From Argopecten irradians (lineage: Eukaryota; Mollusca; Bivalvia; Pectinida; Pectinidae), in contig NC_091134.1 of the NCBI RefSeq assembly GCF_041381155.1, positions 63,232,902 through 63,296,901 of the forward strand: DNA of 64,000 nucleotides, read 5' to 3'. The translations under genes were made by a program, and so were the position numbers. The notes under the pieces are model-generated. The model did no database searches, was not told the DNA's origin, and was given only the letters and a program-made list of their open reading frames with translations. Below, piece after piece: positions 1 to 12,600 of this stretch. The first letter of the stretch is position 1, and the number at the start of each line of letters is the position of its first letter.

Positions 1-2271
1 TTACCAGTAACCATTTTCATCCTCATCATAATTATCATTCACATTACCAGTAACCATTTTCATCCTCATCATAATTATCATTCACATTACCAGTAACCAT
101 TTTCATCCTCATCATAATTATCATTCACATTACCAGGAACCATTTTCATCCTCATCATAATTATCATTCACATTACCAGTAACCATTTTCATCCTCATCA
201 TAATTATCATTCACATTACAGTAACCATTTTCATCCTCATCATAATTATCATTCACATTACCAGAACCATTTTCATCCTCATTATAATTATCATTCACAT
301 TACCAGGAACCATTTTCATCCTCATCATAATCATCATTCACATTACCAGTAACCATTTTCATCCTCATTATAATTATCATTCACATTACCAGTAACCATT
401 TTCATCCTCATCATAATTATCATTCACATTACCAGTAACCATTTTCATCCTCATCATAATTATCATTCACATTACCAGTAACCATTTTCATCATCCTCAT
501 CATAATCATCATTCACATTACCAGGAACCATTTTCATCCTCATCATAATCATCATTCACATTACCAGGTAAACCATTTTTCATCCTCATCATAATTATCA
601 TTCACATTACCAGTAACCATTTTCATCCTCATCATAATCATCATTCACATTACCAGGAACCATTTTCATCCTCATCATAATCATCATTCACATTACCAGT
701 AACCATTTTCATCCTCATCATAATCATCATTCACATTACCAGTAACCATTTTCATCCTCATCATAATTATCATTCACATTACCAGTAACCATTTCCATCC
801 TCATCATAATTATCATTCACATTACCAGTAACCATTTTCATCCTCATCATAATCATCATTCACATTACCAGTAACCATTTTCATCCTCATCATAATTATC
901 ATTCACATTACCAGTAACCATTTCCATCCTCATCATAATTATCATTCACATTACCAGTAACCATTTCCATCCTCATCATAATCATCATTCACATTACCAG
1001 TAACCATTTTCCATCCTCATCATAATTATCATTCACATTACCAGGAACCATTTTCATCCTCATCATAATTATCATTCACATTACCAGTAACCATTTTCAT
1101 CATAATTATCATTCACATCCAGGAACCATTTTCATCCTCTCATAATTATCATTCACATTACCAGGAACCATTTCCATCCTCATCATAATTATCATTCACA
1201 TTACCAGGAACCATTTTCATCCTCATCATAATTATCATTCACATTACCAGGAACCATTTTCATCCTCATCATAATTATCATTCACATTACCAGGAACCAT
1301 TTTCATCCTCATCATAATTATCATTCACATTACCAGGAACCATTTTCATCCTCATCATAATTATCATTCACATTACCAGGAACATTTTCATCCTCATCAT
1401 AATCATCATTCACATTACCAGGAACCATTTTCATCCTCATCATAATTATCATTCACATTACCAGGAACCATTTTCATCCTCATCATAATTATCATTCACA
1501 TTACCAGGAACCATTTTCATCCTCATCATAATTATCATTCACATTACCAGGAACCATTTTCATCCTCATCATAATTATCATTCACATTACCAGGAACCAT
1601 TTATCATCCTCATCATAATTATCATTCACATTACCAGGAACCATTTTCATCCTCATCATAATCATCATTCACATTACCAGGAACCATTTTCATCCTCATC
1701 ATAATTATCATTCACATTACCAGGAACCATTTTCATCCTCATCATAATTATCATTCACATTACCAGGAACCATTTTCATCCTCATCATAATTATCATTCA
1801 CATTACCAGGAACCATTTTCATCCTCATCATAATTATCATTCACATTACCAGGAACTATTTTCATCCTCATCATAATCATCATTCACATTACCAGGAACC
1901 ATTTTCATCCTCATCATAATTATCATTCACATTACCAGGAACCATTTTCATCCTCATCATAATTATCATTCACATTACCAGGAACCATTTTCATCCTCAT
2001 CATAATTATCATTCACATTACCAGAACCATTTCATCCTCATCATAATTATCATTCACATTACCAGAAATTGTTTTCATCCTCATCATAATCATCATTCAC
2101 ATTACCAGTAACCATTTTCATCCTCATCATAATTATCATTCACATTACCAGGAACCATTTTCATCCTCATCATAATCATCATTCACATTACCAGGAACCA
2201 TTTTCATCCTCATCATAATTATCATTCACATTACCAGTAACTATTTTCATCCTCATCATAATTGTCATTCA
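1..2271. repeat. 43-bp minisatellite array
   Basis: Head-to-tail units of 43 bp, each with a TTACCAG start, a CATTTTCATCCTCATCATAA core and an ATCATTCACA end, run from the first base, so the array extends beyond the window. There are about 53 units here. Variants fall into two main classes, CCAGTAACC (mostly left) and CCAGGAACC (mostly right), which suggests local spread of unit types. Splice sites place it in an intron of the IAP gene to the right. Nothing suggests it is coding. Confidence 0.95.
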
Positions 2272-3334
2272 CACAACGTTTAAATCGTTATCTTATATTT
2301 AAAGCATAGTGGGTATGATAATAAAAGATTGCATTATATGTATAAAATGTTGATCTATTTAACCTTACTTATCTTGTATTATAATGAACAATTCTATTAT
2401 AAAAAATTTGTTTTTCTACATCCTCATCATAATTATCATTCACATTACCAGTAACTATTTTCATCCTCATCATAATTGTCATTCACACAACGTTAAAATC
2501 GTTATTTTATATTTAAAGCATAGTGGGTATGATAATAAAAGATTGCATTATATGTATAAAATGTTGATCTATTTAACCTTACTTATCTTGTATTATAATG
2601 AACAATTCTATTATAAAAAATTTGTTTTTCTACATCCTCATCATAATTATCATTCACATTACCAGGAACCATTTTCATCCTCATCATAATTATCATTCAC
2701 ATTACCAGGAACCATTTTCATCCTCATCATAATTATCATTCACATTACCAGGAACCATTTTCATCCTCATCATAATTATCATTCACATTACCAGAAATTG
2801 TTTTCATCCTCATCATAATTATCATTCACATTACCAGAAATTGTTTTCATCCTCATCATAATTATCATTCACATTACCAGGAACCATTTTCATCCTCATC
2901 ATAATCATCATTCACATTACCAGGAACCATTTTCATCCTCATCATAATTATCATTCACATTACCAGTAACTATTTTCATCCTCATCATAATTGTCATTCA
3001 CACAACGTTTAAATCGTTATCTTATATTTAAAGCATAGTGGGTATGATAATAAAAGATTGCATTATATGTATAAAATGTTGATCTATTTAACCTTACTTA
3101 TCTTGTATTATAATGAACAATTCTATTATAAAAAATTTGTTTTTCTACATCCTCATCATAATTATCATTCACATTACCAGTAACTATTTTCATCCTCATC
3201 ATAATTGTCATTCACACAACGTTAAAATCGTTATTTTATATTTAAAGCATAGTGGGTATGATAATAAAAGATTGCATTATATGTATAAAATGTTGATCTA
3301 TTTAACCTTACTTATCTTGTATTATAATGAACAA
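2272..3334. repeat. Higher-order duplication at the end of the 43-bp array
   Basis: A non-repetitive segment of about 145 bp (beginning CACAACGTT and ending TTTTTCTACATCC) occurs four times, at about 2272, 2485, 3001 and 3214, separated by ordinary 43-bp units. Copies 1 and 3 share one set of variants and copies 2 and 4 another, so a block holding two copies was duplicated as a whole with an offset of 729 bp. The last copy is cut at 3334, where IAP intron sequence begins. Short open frames repeated at 2384 and 3113 are by-products of this duplication. Confidence 0.9.
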
Positions 3335-3363
3335 CATGAAATGACATCAATACAACATCCTAC

Positions 3364-6152
3364 CTTCAAGCTTCAGAAGCTCATCTATACATTGTTTGAT
3401 GACACGAGGCAAGTAGCCCATATTTAACACACTCTGGGCCGCATCACAAAGGAGTGGATTTTTCCTCTCTGCATCAGACGGGAACTGATCACGTCGTCCT
3501 ACAAAAAAATCCAATAAAATGATTGAAAAACACACAACAATGGTAAGAACATTAATTATAAATCTTAACTATAAATGGGTATGCAAAGTCTTCATATACA
3601 AGTATAGCAAGAAATTTTAGTGTTCTTTTTTGTTTTTCTTTCTTAAATGAATGACAGACAGTGTGTAAGTGTCTAGCATGATAGCAGGATAATCAGTCTC
3701 ATGTATCATTTTGAGTTTTTTTCTTTTATTAAGGTTAAAGTAAGAAGTGTGGCACCAATCTTTTCTTTTTGTTGATAATATCTGATATTCAAGGCGAAAA
3801 AAATCCATTACTCTAGTAAATATAGTCCATTGTTCATTGTTTATGTCACAAAGATCCAGCTATTTGCACTAAAATCAAAGTTCTTTCATGATTTCTGCAT
3901 CACAACAAGTTGAAACGACAAGCATGTAGAGGTTACCTAAACATGTAAAGGGGGAACTTCCACACATCATAGTATGTCTTGGTTTATATAATCTAAAGGC
4001 ATAGCTAAGATACTATTGAAATTCAGTTATTTTGTGAGAATTTCACAAGAAAGAAAATGCTTTTGATAGTACATACCTGAGGTTTGTGATGTAGCCACAT
4101 TATTCTGCGTATTTGCGTTATCTGTTTCTGACTGAGCATAACCTGTACCTTGAGCTGCTGCATTGTTCCCATGTCGTTCATTATTTTCCCTTAATGCTTC
4201 TTGCTGCAATGGCAGGAATGTACAAAATAGCATTTGTATCAATTATAAACAAAATAAGTGCAATTAACTTTTGTATTACATGTGTATCATTTTTAGACAT
4301 TTTTTTTGTTTACTTTCTCACTCAATTTTTTATGATGAGCTTTAATTAGAGACAGAATCAATATAATGCATTGATTCTATAATAAGGCACACTACTCACC
4401 AACTCGGCATTACGAACTGCTTCTTGGACAAGATTAACAAAGGCTCGACCTTTCTTATCAAGGACGTAAGAACAATTTGGTGACCACCTTGCATGTTCTA
4501 CCCAAGGATCATCATCTTTGTCCCAATTTCTCAACCCAATTCCACACACATAGCATCTAACACTGTCTCCGTTCACTAAAAAATGTATCCAACATTGAAA
4601 ATATATATGGCTAATGCTAAAATTGTTTTAATACAAATGTAGAACTTTAACTATCTCCGTTTGTCTCATTTAACCTAAATAGCAGGGCAGCTTACAGGCA
4701 ACAATTAGAGCCGAGATATTATTAATTAACACAAAGTATTAAATGGAACATAAAGTAAATGAGTTATCTCCCCCTTTGACAATTAATCATGACATTTAAT
4801 TAACACAATGATTCACATACTTATTAAATAGGACATCATACTTAATTTTAATCATGGTTTTCATCGTCAAAATCATACTAATCAATCAGTTTAACTCCAA
4901 GACTGGCGCGACACTATTCTGATATGGTTACATTCGCGTACATGTTGTATTTTAGAAATAACGCCCTTAATATTAAGACCTAGAATAAAGCCAGGTCATG
5001 TGCCATTCAACACATCTTAGATGAAATCTTTAGTCCTCTCAGTTAATGGAGGTTGAGGAACCTTACATGTACTGGTACATGTAGACGGGCAATCAACGGA
5101 ATTTACTCATTTAGCATGTATGACATCAGAATATTATGTAGTCTTGCATCTGCTACACATAGCCATAACTTGTAGCACTGCAATTACACATACATATAAA
5201 GGTGTAAACAATTCTGTTTAAATGACTATTTTTTTCAATGAATTTTACAGTAATTTCTGTTTTTAAGCATCCTATGTTATATTACAGTGTGTAATTGCGG
5301 TTGAGTAAGACACAAAACAGAAAAATTGATCGCTACATGTAGCTAACATAACTCTACACACATACACGTCATAAAATGTTGTTTTTATGACGTAAACAGA
5401 TAATGTCAACATGTACATCTGCGTGTAGTATACATGTACACGTAAGGTGCTTAACCTTTCTTTTAAGACTTCAACATATTTTTACCTTGTAACATTGTGT
5501 GAATGAATCTTACAAATGTATACAAGAATTTATATATACTCTTTCTCAGCTTACTTGAATAGAAAAATCCTGCTCCTGACATCATTTCTGGCGACTGTTG
5601 GAGTCGTGCTGGCCAGTTTCGGAAAGTCCCTCTTCGTTTTAACTCATCCACATAGTCTGGATACTTAAGAACTCTTTTGTTATTTTGCCCACTGTTTCCT
5701 ATAGCTCTGGCCGATGTCTGACTAAAATTTGATGTGTTTGCCGTTGCTTCTTGACCATTAGCAGAATTTGTATTTCTAGAATTATACCCAATTTGAGAGT
5801 TTGTATCCAGAGAATTAATACCAATTGGAGAGTTTGTATTTTGTGGAACATTAAGATTTGGAGAGTTTGTATTTTGTGGAACTTTAAGAATTGGAGAGTT
5901 TGTATTTTGTTGTATATTCACACTAGGTGAGTTTGTATTCCTAGTAACATTCTGTTCTTTGCAACTTCTTTCAAAACTGTTATGTTTTTCATCTTGTAAA
6001 AAATCTTTAGAGTTGTCTCCCCTTCCATCATATCCTGTTGCTGCAGCTGATGACATACCCCCTAGCATGCCTACAGCAGTCTCAAAATTATCTGTATCAA
6101 GTTCACCACTTTCTAGACTTTCATAGGGGGTAGATGTCACAGAGTCATTCAT
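3364..6152 (-). CDS. Inhibitor of apoptosis protein (BIR and UBA-like domains), 3' end outside window
   Basis: IAPs bind caspases or signalling adaptors through a zinc-binding BIR domain. Four coding exons read in one phase: 6152-5555, 4575-4400, 4203-4077 and 3498-3364, all with AG acceptors and GT donors. The visible protein is about 345 residues. Residues about 72-133 are an Asn/Thr/Ser-rich run repeating NTNSP. The BIR spans about 164-240 and is split by intron 1 just after AGFFY; its zinc ligands are C207, C210, H227 and C234, with the family spacing C-x2-C-x16-H-x6-C and a DDDPWVEHARW signature. Exon 4 (about 301-345) resembles an IAP UBA domain. Most IAPs end in a RING finger; none is visible, and the exon 4 donor points leftward past the 43-bp array, so later exons probably lie outside the window. 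The ATG at 6152 follows a splice acceptor at 6168, so a 5' noncoding exon must exist further right. Only one BIR is seen. Confidence 0.85.
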
Positions 6153-6168
6153 TGTGATAATTTAGCCT
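6153..6168 (-). other. 5' UTR end of the IAP coding exon with splice acceptor
   Basis: On the minus strand a TTATTTTACAG acceptor precedes 16 bases and then the IAP start codon. The first exon and promoter of the gene must lie to the right, possibly beyond the 60-bp minisatellite. The stretch 6169-6699 holds no recognisable gene. Confidence 0.55.
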
Positions 6169-6699
6169 CTGTAAAATAAGGAATTGAATCAATACATGTA
6201 GATGAGTCATTCTCAGAAATGTTCCAGACCCAACATAAAGAAAACTGAAAAACGTACCTCCATAAATGGATAACTTTAGTTCAGAAACTTAGAGAATGGT
6301 CATTGCACATACCAAAAACAATATTGGTAATTATTGATAAGCTCGCAATTAGTTACTATATGACAACCAAAAGATCACATGTCAAGGTCAAATCTCCATG
6401 GTGTTAGCATGCTTAAATACTATAATATCCTGTTTTAGAATTGCTATTCATTTTTTAACAAAGATTATTGTAAGAAAATAAAGTGTGAAATATACTACAA
6501 TTGGTGGTTATATGCTTAGAAGGAAAACACTGTATACTATGTTATGTAAAATATGCATGTATTTGCAAAAACACAAGTAATTTTTTACATTTTTTGAGTA
6601 AAAACATGCATCTTTATCAGAAAATAATCAAACAGCTCTCAAATTTTAAACAAAATATTTGTGCCATAACTGAGCGAAAATTTGGAGAAGAGTTGCAGA

Positions 6700-9600
6700 T
6701 GCATAAGCGCCCCCGTCCCTTGGCTGTATCAATGTTTTACAACATGTGATGGCGCCTCTAACATAAGCACCCCCCTCCCTTGGCTGTAACAATGTTTTAC
6801 AACATGTGATGCCTCTAACATAAGCGCCCCCGTCCCTTGGCTGTAACAATGTTTTACAACATGTGATGGCGCCTCTAACATAAGCGCCCCCGTCCCTTGG
6901 CTGTAACAATGTTTTACAACATGTGATGGCGCCTCTAACATAAGCGCCCCCGTCCCTTGGCTGTAACAATGTTTTACAACATGTGATGGCGCCTCTAACA
7001 TAAGCGCCCCCCGTCCCTTGGCTGTAACAATGTTTTACAATATGTGATGCCTCTAACATAAGCACCCCCGTCCCTTGGCTGTAACAATGTTTTACAACAT
7101 GTGATGGCGCCTCTAACATAAGCGCCCCCGTCCCTTGGCTGTATCAATGTTTTACAATATGTGATGCCTGTAACATAAGCGCCCCCGTCCCTTGGCTGTA
7201 ACAATGTTTTACAACATGTGATGCCTCTAACATAAGCCCCCCCGTCCCTTGGCTGTAACAATGTTTTACAACATGTGATGCCTCTAACATAAGTGCCCCT
7301 GTCCCTTGGCTGTAACAATGTTTTACAACATGTGACGCCTCTAACATAAGTGCCCCTGTCCCTTGGCTGTAACAATGTTTTACAACATGTGATGCCTCTA
7401 ACATAAGCGCCCCCGTCCCTTGGCTGTAACAATGTTTTACAACATGTGATGGCGCCTCTAACATAAGTGCCCCTGTCCCTTGGCAGTAACAATGTTTTAC
7501 AACATGTGATGCCTCTAATAATAAGCGCCCCCGTCCCTTGGCTGTAACAATGTTTTACAACATGTGATGGCGCCTCTAACATAAGTGCCCCTGTCCCTTG
7601 GCTGTAACAATGTTTTACAACATGTGATGGCGCCTCTAACATAAGTACCCCTGTCCCTTGCTGTAACAATGTTTTACAACATGTGATGCCGCTAACATAA
7701 GCGCCCCCGTCCCTTGGCTGTAACAATGTTTTACAACATGTGATTGCGCCTCTAACATAAGTGCCCCTGTCCCTTGGCTGTAACAATGTTTTACAACATG
7801 TGATGGCGCCTCTAACATAAGTGCCCCCGTCCCTTGGCTGTAACAATGTTTTACAACATGTGATGGCGCCTCTAACATAAGTGCCCCTGTCCCTTGGCTG
7901 TAACAATGTTTTACAACATGTGATGCCTCTAACATAAGCGCCCCCGTCCCTTGGCTGTAACAATGTTTTACAACATGTGATGGCGCCTCTAACATAAGCG
8001 CCCCCCGTCCCTTGGCTGTAACAATGTTTTACAATATGTGATGCCTCTAACATAAGCGCCCCCGTCCCCTGGCTGTAACAATGTTTTACAACATGTGATG
8101 CCTCTAACATAAGCGCCCCCGTCCCTTGGCTGTAACAATGTTTTACAACATGTGATGGCGCCTCTAACATAAGTGCCCCTGTCCCTTGGCTGTAACAATG
8201 TTTTACAACATGTGATGGCGCCTCTAACATAAGCGCCCCCGTCCCTTGGCTGTAACAATGTTTTACAACATGTGATGGTGCCTCTAACATAAGTGCCCCT
8301 GTCCCTTGGCTGTAACAATGTTTTACAACATGTGACGCCTCTAACATAAGTGCCCCTGTCCCTTGGCTGTAACAATGTTTTACAACATGTGATGGCGCCT
8401 CTAACATAAGTGCCCCTGTCCCTTGGCTGTAACAATGTTTTACAACATGTGATGGCGCCTCTAACATAAGCGCCCCCGTCCCTTGGCTGTAACAATGTTT
8501 TACAACATGTGATGGCGCCTCTAACATAAGTGCCCCTGTCCCTTGGCTGTAACAATGTTTTACAACATGTGATGGCGCCTCTAACATAAGCGCCCCCGTC
8601 CCTTGGCTGTAACAATGTTTTACAACATGTGATGGCGCCTCTAACATAAGCGCCCCCGTCCCTTGGCTGTAACAATGTTTTACAACATATGATGGCGCCT
8701 CTAACATAAGCGCCCCCGTCCCTTGGCTGTAACAATGTTTTACAACATGTGATGGCGCCTCTAACATAAGCGCCCCCGTCCCTTGGCTGTAACAATGTTT
8801 TACAACATGTGATGCCTCTAACATAAGCGCCCCCGTCCCTTGGCTGTAACAATGTTTTACAACATGTGATGGTGCCTCTAACATAAGTGCCCCTGTCCCT
8901 TGGCTGTAACAATGTTTTACAACATGTGATGGCGCCTCTAACATAAGTGCCCCTGTCCCTTGGCTGTAACAATGTTTTACAACATGTGATGGCGCCTCTA
9001 ACATAAGTGCCCCTGTCCCTTGGCTGTAACAATGTTTTACAACATGTGATGGTGCCGCTAACATAAGCGCCCCCGTCCCTTGGCTGTAACAATGTTTTAC
9101 AACATGTGATGGCGCCTCTAACATAAGTGCCCCTGTCCCTTGGCTGTAACAATGTTTTACAACATGTGACGCCTCTAACATAAGTGCCCCTGTCCCTTGG
9201 CTGTAACAATGTTTTACAACATGTGATGCCTCTAACATAAGCGCCCCCGTCCCTTGGCTGTAACAATGTTTTACAACATGTGATGCCTCTAACATAAGTG
9301 CCCCTGTCCCTTGGCTGTAACAATGTTTTACAACATGTGATGGCGCCTCTAACATAAGCGCCCCCGTCCCTTGGCTGTAACAATGTTTTACAACATGTGA
9401 TGCCTTTAACATAAGTGCCCCTGTCCCTTGGCTGTAACAATGTTTTACAACATGTGATGGCGCCTCTAACATAAGCGCCCCCGTCCCTTGGCTGTAACAA
9501 TGTTTTACAACATGTGATGGCGCCTCTAACATAAGTGCCCCTGTCCCTTGGCTGTGTAACAATGTTTTACAACATGTGATGGCGCCGCTAACATAAGCGC

Positions 9601-12600
9601 CCCCGTCCCTTGGCTGTAACAATGTTTTACAACATGTGATTGCGCCTCTAACATAAGTGCCCCTGTCCCTTGGCTGTAACAATGTTTTACAACATGTGAT
9701 GCCTCTAACATAAGCGCCCCCGTCCCTTGGCTGTAACAATGTTTTACAACATGTGATGCCTCTAACATAAGTGCCCCTGTCCCTTGGCTGTAACAATGTT
9801 TTACAACATGTGATGGCGCCTCTAACATAAGCGCCCCCGTCCCTTGGCTGTAACAATGTTTTACAACATGTGATGCCTTTAACATAAGTGCCCCTGTCCC
9901 TTGGCTGTAACAATGTTTTACAACATGTGATGGCGCCTCTAACATAAGCGTCCCCGTCCCTTGGCCTGTAACAATGTTTTACAACATGTGATGGCGCCTC
10001 TAACATAAGTGCCCCTGTCCCTTGGCTGTAACAATGTTTTACAACATGTGATGGCGCCGCTAACATAAGCGCCCCCGTCCCTTGGCTGTAACAATGTTTT
10101 ACAACATGTGATTGCGCCTCTAACATAAGTGCCCCTGTCCCTTGCTGTAACAATGTTTTACAACATGTGATGCCTCTAACATAAGCGCCCCCGTCCCTTG
10201 GCTGTAACAATGTTTTACAACATGTGATGGCGCCTCTAACATAAGTGCCCCTGTCCCTTGGCAGTAACAATGTTTTACAACATGTGATGCCTCTAATAAT
10301 AAGCGCCCCCGTCCCTTGGCTGTAACAATGTTTTACAACATGTGATGGCGCCTCTAACATAAGCGCCCCCCGTCCCTTGGCTGTAACAATGTTTTACAAT
10401 ATGTGATGCCTGTAACATAAGCGCCCCCGGTTCCTTGGCTGTAACAATGTTTTACAACATGTGATGGCGCCTCTAACATAAGCGCCCCCGTCCCTTGGCT
10501 GTAACAATGTTTTACAACATGTGATGGTGCCGCTAACATAAGCGCCCCCGTCCCTTGGCTGTAACAATGTTTTACAACATGTGATTGCGCCTCTAACATA
10601 AGTGCCCCTGTCCCTTGCTGTAACAATGTTTTACAACATGTGATGCCTCTAACATAAGCGCCCCCGTCCCTTGGCTGTAACAATGTTTTACAACATGTGA
10701 TGGCGCCTCTAACATAAGTGCCCCTGTCCCTTGGCTGTAACAATGTTTTACAACATGTGATGGCGCCTCTAACATAAGCGCCCCCGTCCCTTGGCTGTAA
10801 CAATGTTTTACAACATGTGATGGCGCCTCTAACATAAGCGCCCCCCGTCCCTTGGCTGTAACAATGTTTTACAATATGTGATGCCTCTAACATAAGCACC
10901 CCCGTCCCTTGGCTGTAACAATGTTTTACAACATGTGATGGCGCCTCTAACATAAGCGCCCCCGTCCCTTGGCTGTAACAATGTTTTACAACATGTGATG
11001 CCTCTAACATAAGCGCCCCCGTCCCTTGGCTGTAACAATGTTTTACAACATGTGATGCCTCTAACATAAGTGCCCCTGTCCCTTGGCTGTAACAATGTTT
11101 TACAACATGTGACGCCTCTAACATAAGTGCCCCTGTCCCTTGGCTGTAACAATGTTTTACAACATGTGATGCCTCTAATAATAAGCGCCCCCGTCCCTTG
11201 GCTGTAAAAATGTTTTACAACATGTGATGCCTCTAACATAAGTGTCCCTGTCCCTTGGCTGTAACAATGTTTTACAACATGTGATGGCGCCTCTAACATA
11301 AGCGCCCCGGTCCCTTGGCTGTAACAATGTTTTACAACATGTGATGCCTTTAACATAAGTGCCCCTGTCCCTTGGCTGTAACAATGTTTTACAACATGTG
11401 ATGGCGCCTCTAACATAAGTGCCCCTGTCCCTTGGCTGTAACAATGTTTTACAACATGTGATGGCGCCGCTAACATAAGCGCCCCCGTCCCTTGGCTGTA
11501 ACAATGTTTTACAACATGTGATTGCGCCTCTAACATAAGTGCCCCTGTCCCTCGGCTGTAACAATGTTTTACAACATGTGATGCCTCTAACATAAGCGCC
11601 CCCGTCCCTTGGCTGTAACAATGTTTTACAACATGTGATGCCTCTAACATAAGTGCCCCTGTCCCTTGGCTGTAACAATGTTTTACAACATATGATGGCG
11701 CCTCTAACATAAGCGCCCCCGTCCCTTGGCTGTAACAATGTTTTACAACATGTGATGCCTTTAACATAAGTGCCCCTGTCCCTTGGCTGTAACAATGTTT
11801 TACAACATGTGATGGCGCCTCTAACATAAGCGTCCCCGTCCCTTGGCTGTAACAATGTTTTACAACATGTGATGGCGCCTCTAACATAAGTGCCCCTGTC
11901 CCTTGGCTGTAACAATGTTTTACAACATGTGATGGCGCCGCTAACATAAGCGCCCCCGTCCCTTGGCTGTAACAATGTTTTACAACATGTGATTGCGCCT
12001 CTAACATAAGTGCCCCTGTCCCTTGCTGTAACAATGTTTTACAACATGTGATGCCTCTAACATAAGGGCCCCCGTCCCTTGGCTGTAACAATGTTTTACA
12101 ACATGTGATGGCGCCTCTAACATAAGTGCCCCTGTCCCTTGGCAGTAACAATGTTTTACAACATGTGATGCCTCTAATAATAAGCGCCCCCGTCCCTTGG
12201 CTGTAACAATGTTTTACAACATGTGATGGCGCCTCTAACATAAGCGCCCCCCGTCCCTTGGCTGTAACAATGTTTTACAATATGTGATGCCTGTAACATA
12301 AGCGCCCCCGTTCCTTGGCTGTAACAATGTTTTACAACATGTGATGGCGCCTCTAACATAAGCGCCCCCGTCCCTTGGCTGTAACAATGTTTTACAACAT
12401 GTGATGGTGCCGCTAACATAAGCGCCCCCGTCCCTTGGCTGTAACAATGTTTTACAACATGTGATTGCGCCTCTAACATAAGTGCCCCTGTCCCTTGCTG
12501 TAACAATGTTTTACAACATGTGATGCCTCTAACATAAGCGCCCCCGTCCCTTGGCTGTAACAATGTTTTACAACATGTGATGGCGCCTCTAACATAAGTG

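Noticed and set aside
2384-3427. Two similar plus-strand frames of about 100 codons
   Set aside because: They arise from the 729-bp duplication in the 43-bp array and end in unrelated sequence.
6995-10360. Minus-strand open frame of 1,121 codons in the 60-bp array
   Set aside because: It is only the minisatellite unit translated in alternating frames (MLEAPSHVVKHC and GAITCCKTLLQP types). Several overlapping frames are equally open, and there is no domain or splice context.
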